64,000 nt of DNA from assembly GCF_963576675.1 (NCBI RefSeq), contig NC_088915.1, positions 91,211,501 to 91,275,500 of the forward strand, in the 5' to 3' direction. Every line of letters begins with the position of its first letter. Within the stretch, counting starts at the first letter, position 1. The DNA is from Euphorbia lathyris. Taxonomy: Eukaryota > Streptophyta > Magnoliopsida > Malpighiales > Euphorbiaceae. Below are positions 9,936-20,582 of the stretch, in pieces. Both the position numbers and the translations under genes were made by a program. Under the pieces are notes generated by a model. That model searched no databases and was not told the origin of the DNA. It was given only the letters and a program-made list of their open reading frames with translations.

Positions 9936-10490
9936 CCAATTGCATATCAATTCGTTCTAAAAAAAAGATTTTATTTTTTTATAATTTAATAATAGAATTG
10001 GAGATTAATATTTATAAATTCACTGAATTTTTTGAATTTTTTTGTCCAATTCGTACAAAAGACAGTATTTTTATTTTTTTATTTTTTCACATCCTAACAT
10101 ATGTTTGTGATTTGTTACTGATAAAATGACGCATGTGTGAAGTGTAAATGACAAGATTCATGACCGAAAAGACAGTCTAGTAAATTATTTCTCCAATTGA
10201 CCCAATTTATCAACGTTAGGGGTAAAATTGCTCTTAGCTTCCAACGTTAGGGGCAAAATTATACCATTTTAAACGTTAGGGGTAAAATTGCTTCTGACCC
10301 AAAACGTTAGGGGTTTTTTGCACCTTAACCCTTAAATCATTAGTGGTTATGTTAGACTAAAAGTTTAAAACATTAAAATTATCATTTACTCTCTATTTTA
10401 ATAATTAAATATTTAACATAAAAAATTAAATATTTATTTATTTCTATTTTATATAATTATAAAACTTTAGTGTAGTAGTGTATAATTTAT

Positions 10491-11293
10491 GGGTGTTTGG
10501 TTACTTATTTTTTTACCTCAGGTTTGTTTTTTCACTTTAAAATTGAAAATTTTAGTTGTTTGGTTAAAAATCGTTTATTTGCTTTTTCTAGATGAAAAGT
10601 AGTTTTTTATAAAAGCAAGTTAGAAAAACATTTTTTTCCAACAGTAAACCGTAACAACAAACATAGGAATGTAAATGGGGCAGGAATTCCCCGTCCCTGT
10701 TGGTGACCCGCCCCTACGGAAATGAGGAATTCCCGATAAGAATTCCCATGGGACGAGGATAGGGATAGTTTTGTCCCCTGTGGTGGGAATGAGGCGCAAA
10801 TGGTGAAAGATATCCCCATCCCGTGGGGATCCCGTTAATCCTCGATAGGGGATCCCCGACTATTCCCGTGATAATTGATTTTTTTGGATGATTTAAGTAC
10901 ATTTTAATTAGGCGATCGGTTGTCTTAAATTTTTTTGTGTTTTATGGTTTGAAAAAAATTGGGAATGATTGTTGATGTTTCGTATTATTAGCTACTAATT
11001 CTTACAAGTTTTAGATATTACTATTTTTTTAAACATAAATAGTGATTCCCCAAGGGATGAAGAATGTAGAATGAGGAAAAAGTTTTTGAAACATCAATAA
11101 ATGAGGAATAGTGATTTTCTTGGGGGATGTGGATTGCCTACGGGGATGGGGACAAATCTATCCCCGTTTAACTAGCATGGACAAGGATGGAGAATCCCCG
11201 ATTAGTCGGGGATGGGAAATATATTTCATGTCCCATCTCGCGTCGTTTGCATCCTTAAACAAACAGCAAACAACAGGTAAACCAAACAGACCC
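10491..11293. mobile_element. Tourist/Harbinger-like MITE, split by a hAT element
   Basis: The left end GGGTGTTTGGTTAC pairs with the right end GTAAACCAAACAGACCC. TTAT precedes the left end and follows the right end, compatible with the TTA target of PIF/Harbinger elements. Removing the nested hAT element and its duplication leaves about 201 bp with no coding capacity, a normal MITE size. The superfamily assignment rests on terminal sequence only. Confidence 0.6.
10664..11257. mobile_element. Non-autonomous hAT-type element, 594 bp
   Basis: The ends TAGGAATGTAAA and TTTGCATCCTTA are inverted repeats. The flanks are an exact 8-bp duplication AACAAACA (10656-10663 and 11258-11265), as expected for hAT transposition. 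The interior is rich in runs such as GGGGAT and ATCCCC in both directions and encodes nothing. A related, truncated copy lies at 32352-32665. Confidence 0.8.
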
Positions 11294-11511
11294 TTATTCG
11301 TATAAAAAAAAGTAAAATATATTTTTAAAATTATTAAAATATAAATAAATCTATATAAAATTGTAAATTTTTTCTTTTTTATCTCCAATAAACTATGAAA
11401 CCAATAAAAGAATATGATTTTTTTAAATTATAAAAAAAATATTTAATAATATTTAATAATAGTTTAAAGATATTATATTAGAAAATAGAGAAAAATATCT
11501 TTGGCCCATGG

Positions 11512-12081
11512 ATGCTTGCCAAGAGGCCAGTGAGAAGGAAGCCACGGGCTAATGTTAATGCTAATCATTCACTAGATATCAGTACGAAGATGACTACTCT
11601 CCAGATTGCTCATGAGATCAAGGTCAGACCCCCGGATATTAAGAAGGGGATTGAGACTAGAGTGGACTCACCTTCGGGTTCCGGGTCAAGGTTCGGTGTT
11701 TTGTCTATGGAGGAAGATCAGGACTCGGATCCTTCTGATAAGCAGATTGATTTAAGCATGCCTGGTCTGGATTCGGTAGAGCATGCCTCTAGTCTGGGTA
11801 ATTCTATTAATCCTCTCTTTGTCTCTAATGCTTCTGCTAAAGGCAAAGAGATTCCCCAGTCTATCCTGTCAGCTGGGAAGGGTTTGAGTAGGGAGGCGAG
11901 TACTCTACATCCTCCTGTTGATGCTCCTATTGGTAAGACTATAGGAGTGAGTAAGTTAAACATGAAGAATCCCAAAGGGAAACCTAAAAAGAACCTTCAT
12001 TGTTTGAATTCTTTGGATAAAAGGGGTCCTTCTGGGACCGCCTCTAGGCTCTCTGGAGCCCCGAACAAATACCTGATCTAG
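11512..12081 (+). pseudogene. LINE ORF1, C-terminal part
   Basis: About 190 codons remain. The stretch GSGSRFGVLSMEEDQD resembles the segment that follows the zinc knuckle in plant LINE ORF1 proteins, which bind the element RNA. The N-terminal DUF4283-like domain and the knuckle are missing, matching the 5' truncation at 11498. The ATG at 11512 is probably internal rather than the true start. ORF2 starts 33 bp downstream. Confidence 0.65.
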
Positions 12082-12114
12082 GGTTTGGGCCTGCGTCTGT
12101 AGTCTCCCCCTCTG

Positions 12115-15100
12115 ATGGACTTCTTCATTTGGAATGTTAGAGGTGCGGCGAGCAAGGCTACCCACATTCATGTCAATGATCTCATTAAACAGTTTAACCC
12201 TTCCTGCTTTGTCCTTCTTGAGACCAAGGTTAGTGGAGCCAAAGCAAATAAGGTGGTTAGAAAGTTTAAGAATTGGAATTGCGTCAGGTCGGAGGCTACT
12301 GGCCGGACAGGGGGGATTTGGCTCTTTTGGAAGCCAGGTCAAGTCAATATTGATATTGTTACTATGGACAGTCAATTCATCCATAGTAAGGTGTGTTACC
12401 CGGGTAATAAACCCTTCTTTATTACCTTCGTCTATGCTGATCCTGTTTCGACTAACCGAAGAAGGCTGTGGGAGATCCTTCATTCTTTTAGCTCTAACAT
12501 GGTGGAGGCGTGGTTGGTTGCCGGGGATTTTAATGACATTGCCCTCTTAAGTGATCAGAGAGGAGGGGGTAATCATTATGTGAACCGGTGTCTTAATCAT
12601 AAGCAAAGTATGGATATGTGCGGGCTTTTGGACCTGGGTGCTGCTGGCCACAAATTTACCTGGAAAAGGAATAGTGTGTTTGTTAGGTTGGATAAGGTGT
12701 ACGCTAATGTTGCAGCGATTTATAGGTTTCCTGAGGTCAAGGTTCTTAATCTCCCTTTCCGTCACTCAGACCATTGCCCTATCCTCATTAATTTGGTCAA
12801 AGGAAATCGGCTGAAAGGTAATAGACCTTTTAGGTATCTGGTGGCTTGGGAGTCTCACCCCGAGTTTAAGGATTTCGTTAAAAGCAATTGGCATCCCCAC
12901 TCTGATGTTCTCCTCGCTACTGAGGAATTCAGGAGGAATGTGGCTGTTTGGAATAAAAATACTTTTGGTCATATTATCAGGAGGAAGAACAAACTCTTGA
13001 GGAGAATGGAAGGTGTTCAGCATTGCTTGGAGGTTCGTTTTGATCATAGCCTGAATGGTCACCTAAGAGCTCTTCAGAACGAGTTGGAAGCTGTGCTTAG
13101 ACAGGAAGAGCTTCTGTGGTTCCAGAAATCTAGGAAGGCTTGGATTCAAGACGGGGACCGGAATACCAGGTTTTTCCACCTCTCAACGATCATTAGGAGA
13201 CATCGAAATAGGATCGAGGCTATTAAAGATGCCAGTGGTGAGTGGATTTTTGAGGAGGAGGACATTCGGCGCCTTGCCCTTGATTTCTACAAGGACCTGT
13301 TTAGAGAGGAAGCTGTGGACCTAGAGAGTGCCCACTCTGGCATTTCCTTTCCTTGTTTGGGAGAGGATGCTATTAATAATGCTTTCCATCCCATTGAGCT
13401 TAAAGAGATTGATCTGGCCTTCTCTAGCATCGGTTCCACTAAGGCTCCTGGTATTGATGGTATCCCCACTAGTTTCTATCATAAACACTGGGACACTGTT
13501 AAAGAGGGTATATACAGCTTTGTGTTAGGTGTCTTTGGTGGTTCGAACGATATCAGTTTGGTTAATAAAACCCTCCTTGTCTTGATTCCTAAGGTTGCCA
13601 AGCCTTCTTCCTTTCTCCAGATGAGACCCATCAGTCTTTGTAATGTCTTGTATAAAGCTATTTCTAAGATTGTGGCTAATAGAATCCGGAAGATCCTTTC
13701 GGATATTATCAGCCAAAATCAAGGGAGCTTTGTTCCTGAAAGACAATTGATGGATAACGTTGTTATTGCCCAGGAAGTTGTCCATTCTATGAAGATTAAG
13801 AAAGGTAAGAAAGGGATCGTGGCTCTCAAGCTGGATCTGGAGAAAGCCTATGATAGGTTGAACTGGAGCTTTCTTCTGGATAGTTTAGCCAAAGCTGGTA
13901 TCCTGGAGAACTGGAGGAATTTGATTGGAAAGTGTATCTCCTCTCCTGTTTTCCAGGTTATGATCAATGGGGATATGTCGGATGAGTTCTCTCCATCCAG
14001 GGGTATTCGTCAAGGGGATCCTATGAGCCCCTTCCTTTTTGTTATTGCCATGGAAAGATTGTCTCACCTAATCCAAGAGGCGGTGAGCAAAGGGACTCTC
14101 CACCCTGTTTCCATCAACAGACATTGCCCCCCTGTTACCCATTTACTCTTTGCTGATGATGTCATGCTTTTTGTGGAGGGTAATGAGGAACAAATTAAGG
14201 TTGTGATGGATATCCTCGACTGCTTTTGTGAGGCTTCTGGCCAGAAGATTAACATCCATAAATCCCGTATGCTTTGTTCCAAGAATATGGATAATAGCTT
14301 GTGTAGAAGACTAAGTGAGATGTCTGGCATTCCCCTGACTCAATCGTTTGGGAAATACCTTGGGGTCCCTCTTTATAGTGACAGGGTGTCCAAAGCCTCT
14401 TTTAAAGACATTTTGGACAAATCTAACGGTTTGTGTGCTAGCTGGACTCTTTCTCTTACAGGTCGTCTTACTTTAATCCAGTCTATCAACTGCGCTGCTC
14501 CAAATCACATCATGCAAGCCTGTAAGCTCCCTGAGCCGGTCCTCAACGACCTTGATAAAATTAATCGGCGTTTTCTGTGGGGAGAGTTTGGGGATGGGAG
14601 GAAGATTCACCTGGTCCCTTGGAAGGAAGCCTGCCAGCCTAAGAGCAGGGGGGGTCTTGGTATAAGGCAAGCTAAGGACACTAATAAAGTCCTGTTAATG
14701 AAGCTTCTTTGGAGAATGTGGCAATCCCCCTCCTCCCTTTGGGTTCATCTTCTGTGCGGCAAGTATAGGAAAGATAGAATCTTTGGTGGCCCGAAGGAGA
14801 GGGTTGTCAGCTGTTCCTTCCTCTGGAAAGGGCTTAGTGCTGTTTTTGCTGAGTTCTGTACGGAGATTGGCTTGGAGGTGGGTAATGGGAGATCCATTAG
14901 TTTCTGGTATGACACCTGGATTGGTGACAAACCGTTGATTGAGGTGTGCATCGCCCCTCCGCCGAATGATCTCCTTTCCTGGAGAATTGCTGATGTGGTG
15001 GACTCGGAGGGAGACTGGATCTGGTCTAAGTTCGACTCCTTTCTTAGCCTGGAGACCCTCCTTAATATTAGAGGTGTGAAGATTAATAATCAGGAGGAGG

Positions 15101-16206
15101 ATAAGGACAGACACTGCTGGGCCTTGACTAATAATGGTTCTTATTCTTGCAAATCGGCCTATGAAGCTTTTACCCCTAATAGGGTTGATCCTCCCTTAGA
15201 AATTTGGAAGTCCATTTGGGCCCTCAAAGTCCCCTACCGCATTAGGAGTTTCCTATGGCTGGGAGTCAAAGACAGGCTCCTCACGAATGCAGATAGACAC
15301 AGAAGGCACTTGGCTGTATCTGGTGCCTGTAGCAGATGCAGCGGCCATGTGGAAACCTTGTGCCATGCTTTGAGGGATTGCCCGAATAGTAGAAAGGTTT
15401 GGGAAGGGGTCCTTCCTCACCACATCCTTCCTTCCTTTATGGGGTTCTCTGATATTGACTGGTTCTCTGAAGGCGTTAATGGGAATTTGTTGGCCAATAT
15501 GGAGCACGGGGCTATTCTCTTCGCTATTATTTGTCACCAAATGTGGAAATGGAGGAATGAAGAGTTATTTGCTGAGAAGACTGTCTTTATTCCTGACCTC
15601 CGGTTTTACTTCTCGAAAAAACTCTCTGTTATTACAAAGAGTTTTGAAGGAGAGCCCCTGGTTCACCCCTCCCCGGTTAAAGAGGTCCAGTTAGTTGGTT
15701 GGAGGAAGCCCAGGGAAGGGGTTGTCAAGTTGAATACGGATGGCTCCTGCCTTAGTAATGGCAGAATTGCTGCTGGTGGAGTTCTTCGGGATGCTGGTGG
15801 CGCCTAGCTGGCTGGGTTTACCCATAACTTAGGTACGGGCTCCTCCTTTACTGCGGAGCTCTAGGGGATCTTGTCTGGCATTAAACTCGCCATTCGCATG
15901 GGTGTTAAAAGACTTTCGGTGGAGTCTGACAATTTGGAGGCTATCAACAGGATTTCGGATAGACAGGCTGTTTGTCTTAAGAGTCAGAATCTCATTAAAG
16001 CCATCTAGAGGCTTCGTCCTGCATTCGATTCTCTTACCTTCTCCCATATTTATAGGGAGCAAAATCGCGTCGCGGATCGCTTGGCAGCTGCTGGGCATGG
16101 GGGGATGTTAGGTGTTTCTACCCTTTCCGTTCCTCCTTCTTTTCTGTTACCTTCTCTTCTTGAGGATAGGATTGGGGTCAGTCTTCCTAGACTGATCCCG
16201 AGTTAG
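12115..16206 (+). pseudogene. LINE ORF2 with endonuclease, reverse transcriptase and RNase H; three internal stops
   Basis: The frame is open from ATG 12115 to a TAG at 15805, and continues in the same frame to TAG 16204 with further TAGs at 15862 and 16006. The N-terminus (FFIWNVRGAAS) is an apurinic-type endonuclease that nicks target DNA, with HSDHCPI near residue 220. Reverse transcriptase shows the FADDVMLF catalytic motif at about 14150. A zf-RVT-like region follows (GSYSCKSAYEAF). RNase H begins at LNTDGSCLSNG and holds the three stops. Each stop sits where related proteins have tryptophan, as judged by the flanking residues. The domains upstream of RNase H remain readable. Confidence 0.9.
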
Positions 16207-16268
16207 GTTTTTGTTTGTTTGTTTTTTTCTTCCCTTCTTACCAAAAAAAAAGAAAATAGAGAAAAATA

Positions 16269-17418
16269 AAAATAAAATTTTATGAGGATAAATTTAAAAG
16301 GATTAACATACATGAGTATATGGATTTCAGTGTATATATTATTCAAACTTCATTAAAACTGTTTTGACTAAATTTAAAAATTAAAAAAAAAATTCTTTTA
16401 TGTATATAACTACGAGCAATTTTGTACTTACATGTATAAGAATAAATTGAAAAATTAAAGAGTCGATTAAAACAAAATTTAAAATTTAATAAACTTTAAG
16501 TAGAAATACAAAGACTTTATAATTGTTTATCTTTTTTTAAGTATTATTTTTTATTTTTATTGTTTTTTTGTTCAAGTTTTGCTATTGTAACGACATGATG
16601 TTCCTTCTACGTCCTTTTCGATCTCAGATTCATAGCTACGACTTTAATTTTTTTCTCTTTTCGTTTGATTTTACTTAAGGTAGTAGTTTAGGGAAAAAAA
16701 TTAGGCTAAACATATAATTTGGGATCTTAGACTTTCAAGGTTTTAAGGATTGAACTCTTGATTATTTATTTTTTCAGATTAAATAACCGAATTTGAATTT
16801 TTACATACATTGAGTCTCTCAATAACGACGTTAGCTAAGCCGTTAAAGAATGACTCAAGATGCGTAAAAATTAAAAGTCAAAGTCTTAATCAGTTAAAGT
16901 TCTAAAATTCATGGCTTAATCAAGAAAGTTATAAAGATAAATAGCTTATGACTTTACCTATAATAAAAAAAATATTAATATGAGAGACTCAATTTGGTAT
17001 AGATTAGTTAATATAAGATACTTGTATATGACGTCAATTGAAATTGATAAAACAAACAATAAGAAAATAAATCATGCACGACATCTCTCTTTCCCTTACC
17101 TTTTGTTAAAAACCCAAAAATAAATGCCTTCTACGTAAGAAATAGTTTTACCCGCAACGTTTACAAGTAGCTAATAATAGTCAATCTATTCAAAATTTTC
17201 GTTAAGTGAGATAAGATCGATCTTGCTTGGAAACATTAGGTATCAAACTTTATCATTTTATAAAAAAAAAAAATTGTAGAAATTAATGCTAAAAGCCCAA
17301 AAAAAAAATACAGAAACAACATAACAAGAAAACAAATTAACTGGAAACCAATCTCCTAGTTAAATGACCACTTCGATCTTCAAAGAGGATTTCCTACAGG
17401 CCTGCAGGAGGCACACCA
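16269..17418. other. A+T-rich intergenic DNA, nothing recognised
   Basis: No gene, RNA or bounded repeat seen between the LINE and the SIRE-like LTR. Confidence 0.6.
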
Positions 17419-18771
17419 TGTTGAAACACCTTTCCACATGATTTTGATTTGACAAAATTATTAATGATAAAAATATCCTAACACATTAAAATTTAAATGC
17501 TTTGATTTATTTACACTAATGTGTTTGTTCAATGTTAAGTTATTTGATTTATAAGACATTAATTTAAATGGCCCCAAGGCCCATGAAAGAGAGTCAAGCC
17601 CAAGTCAACGGATCAAAGCCTCACGGTCCAAGAAGACCAAAACGCAGTCGTACTGAGTAAAACGCAAGCCCAGCTTTGAGAAGGATCGAGAAACCTTCGT
17701 TTAAATAGCTTCAAGATGAAGCTGCTGAGTTGAGCGACAAGAAAGTCAGGTCAGCAGTTCACCTGAACAAACTTAGAGACAAAGTATTTCTACTTTGGGT
17801 AAAGCTCAGAAGACGCAGAAAGTTGTCTGGAAGACTTTACTATAAATGTGGAAACATTCTGTTTTGTCTGACGAAAAGCTGCTGAGCACTGCCGAAGACA
17901 GAAGATACAAGAATGTTATTGGCCGAGGACGCTAAGCACGTACTGAGTGAAAGCGACAAGAAGCTGTTTCCCTCCAATGGTTATTTTGAAATTCGAAATC
18001 ACCGGTGCATCAAGTGTCACTATAAAAAGGCCTCTCAAATGCTTCATTCAATGCAGATCTTCAATTAAGTCGAAACGCTGACCAATTTGATATTCGAAGT
18101 TCTGTGAGAAAAGCAAAGCAAATCTTACACAAATTCCAATTCTGTGTAAAAGTCTAGAGTGATCTGAATCATCTAAAGTGTCTTAGCAATTGTTGTTTAG
18201 GACAAACAAACCCTCATCATTTCTAGAAGTATAGAAAGGAGAAGCTGAGTACTCGGTTATAGTACTCAGCGTTAGTAATAGGAGTGAGTAGAGGAATAGA
18301 GGAAGGTACTCTTGTATACTCAGCTTGCTATTGTAAAAGGTTTGTGCTCTACCTTTAAAGAGCTCAGTAGAGAATTCAAAAAGCTCGGAAGGAATTCCGG
18401 GGACTGGACATAAGCGGAGAGGCCGAACCAGGATACGTCTGCTGAGTAATATCTTTCTAACCCTTATCTCCTTAAATTATTGCTTGCTATAACACTACCT
18501 AGTTGAACACCAAAAAGAACATAAGCTGAGTTGAGTGAACTGAGAAGTTGAGTTCAGGGATAGACTTAAAGTGCTATCTTATGACTCAAGGTTAGATTCA
18601 GACTTAGTCACCTATTGACTAAGCTTGCGCCTAAGACTTACTCAGTTCTGCTGTGCTAAAGGACTTTGGAAAGTCTAAGTTCTAGAATATTAGTCAGCCT
18701 CACGCGAAAAATTTTAAATAGTTCCTAACCCCCATTTGGAACTAATATTATCACGTTACACGGGACCAACA
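17419..18771 (+). repeat. 5' LTR of the SIRE-like element
   Basis: 1353 bp, beginning TGTTGAAACACC and ending GGGACCAACA, immediately followed by the primer-binding site. It is unusually rich in the hexamer CTGAGT and its complement. Confidence 0.7.
18021..18030 (+). promoter_or_regulatory. TATA box in the SIRE-like LTR
   Basis: CTATAAAAAGGCC is a good plant TATA box, placed so that a transcript would start roughly 30 bp downstream inside the LTR. Confidence 0.6.
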
Positions 18772-18773
18772 AG

Positions 18774-18785
18774 TGGTGTCAGAGC
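18774..18785 (+). promoter_or_regulatory. Primer-binding site of the SIRE-like element
   Basis: TGGTGTCAGAGC differs by one base from the standard TGGTATCAGAGC site for initiator methionine tRNA and sits 2 bp inside the LTR. Confidence 0.75.
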
Positions 18786-18834
18786 TACAATAGCTCGCTG
18801 AAAAAGATATAACTATCTTGAGCTGATCCCCATA

Positions 18835-20577
18835 ATGGCTGAGAACAACACTCATTTCCTCCCAAGAAATCAGACAACTCAGATTCTTCCTGAGGGACTG
18901 TCTATTACTAGGCCTCCTCTATTCTTCGGGTCTAACTATACCTTTTGGAAGAATAGAATGAAAAACTTCATTCAGGCAACAAACATGAGTGCATGGCTCT
19001 CAATAGTCCAAGGCTCGTTTGTTCCTGTTGAAACTGTTGACGAACAAACATCTGTCAAAACTGAGGCTAAGTGGTCAGAGGATGACCTCAAGAAACTGCA
19101 AAATCATGCCGCTGCCATAAATATGCTTCACTATGCGTTAGATGCTGTAGAGTACAATAAAATCTCAGGTTGCGAGTCAGCACATGAGATATGGAAGAAG
19201 CTGGAGGTCACCTATGAAGGAACTAGTAAGGTCAAAGAATCCAAGGTGAACCAACATATGAGGCTGTACGAGCTGTTCGAGATGAATGATGGTGAAGGAA
19301 TCTCTGACATGAACTCAAGGTTCACCAACATTATTAACGAACTCAAGAGACTCGGCAAGATCTTCACTCAGGAAGAGCAAGTGAAGAAAATACTGAGGAG
19401 CCTTCCACAAAGCTGGCAAGCAAAGAAGACAGTCGTTGAGGAAGCCCAAGATCTAACCACCTACAAGTATGATGAACTCATCGGATCCTTGCTGACCCAT
19501 GAGATATCAATGAAGAACTTTGAGGTGAAAGAAAAAGCTGAGGACAAGAAGCAAAAGTCTCTTGTCATGAAAGTTTACTCCACTGATGGTGACTCATCTG
19601 ATGATGAAGAAATGGCCATGTTCACTAGAAAGATGAAAAGGTTGTTCCGAAAGAATGACAAGTACAGCAGAAATCCATTCAAGAAATATGACAACAACAA
19701 AGTTGAGTCAAACGACAGCAAATATAGGAAAGAAAGCTCAAAGCCTATCACATGCTTTGAATGTCATCAAACTGGCCATATCAAGTCAAGTTGTCCTACT
19801 TTGAAGAAGGAAAAGAAAAGTGGGAGGAAAGCAATGGTGGCTACTTGGAGCGATAGTGATGAATCATCTTCATGAGAAGCTGAAGCAACTGAGTCAGCAA
19901 ACATCTGTTTCATGGCAGATGATGCTGCTGACTTCTGTCCATCTGAGCAAGCTGACTCATTGTGTGCATCCGACAATTAGGAGCAACCAACTGAGGTAAC
20001 AACTCTACCCTTGCTCAGAAACGAAATGATTAATGCCCTGAGTGACCTGTATACACTTATCAAAAAGTGTAACAAGAAAGTACGAGCACTCAGTCAACGA
20101 TGTGATGAGATTGAAGAGATCAAACTCAGTGATCTCCGTCATCTTCTCCAGGACAATACTAGGCAAGATGAGAACTTAAAAATCATGCACAAGTATGTCA
20201 CTGAGGTCCAATCAGATTCTAAGAAACTGAAGAAGGACATCACATCCATTTAGAACCAACTAAAGATTCCAACTAAGAAGAGTTTCCATCATTACGCTGA
20301 GTACTCAGGTACTAGTCAGCGGAAATGGACTCCCCAACGAAATGTCCAATGTGACTTTTGTGGGAAGAAAGGCCACACTACTAAGGTATGTTGGCATGCT
20401 CAGCACAATGGTGTTGACCCGCCAATAAGGAGTCCACAGAGAAAGGTCCATTGTGATTTTTGTGGCAAGACTGGCCACACCACTAATGTGTGCCGTCATA
20501 AAATGAAATATGATGTATCACCTGTTGTGCCTAACAAACGAGGACCCAAAAAGACTTGGGTACCTAAAGATAACTAG
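18835..20577 (+). pseudogene. SIRE-like gag with three zinc knuckles
   Basis: The frame begins MAENNTHFLP and is interrupted at TGA 19873, TAG 19978 and TAG 20251, then ends at TAG 20575. The N-terminal 250 codons are a copia gag (UBN2-type). Three CCHC knuckles are visible: CFECHQTGHIKSSC at about 19753, CDFCGKKGHTTKVC at about 20352 and CDFCGKTGHTTNVC at about 20454. The last two are tandem copies about 102 bp apart. Gag packages the element RNA in virus-like particles. With three internal stops this copy cannot make full-length gag. Confidence 0.85.
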
Positions 20578-20582
20578 TTATA

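Larger units (their letters stand above)
5224..10331. mobile_element. Non-autonomous Mutator-like element split by a copia element
   Basis: The ends are long inverted repeats of about 119 bp (5224-5342 against 10204-10331) starting GGGTTAAGGTG and ending CACCTTAACCC. The flanks carry an exact 9-bp duplication, TTAAATCAT, at 5215-5223 and 10332-10340, which fits Mutator-like transposition. Each arm contains repeated copies of CAATTTTACCC-TAACGTT at about 45-50 bp spacing. Without the nested copia element and its target duplication the element is about 549 bp and codes for nothing. Confidence 0.85.
11498..16250 (+). mobile_element. LINE-1-type retrotransposon, 5'-truncated
   Basis: An 18-bp target duplication, AGAAAATAGAGAAAAATA, flanks the element at 11480-11497 and 16251-16268. 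The 3' end is a short A-run (about 16242-16250). Inside are the tail of ORF1 and all of ORF2. The 5' end starts inside ORF1, the usual result of incomplete reverse transcription. ORF2 carries three internal stops near its end, so the copy is dead. Confidence 0.92.

Noticed and set aside
11080..11260. G+C-rich GGGGAT runs as a promoter or CpG island
   Set aside because: They are internal repeats of the hAT-type element.
12547..15540. Several minus-strand open frames across the LINE
   Set aside because: They are antisense to ORF2, with no domain of their own.
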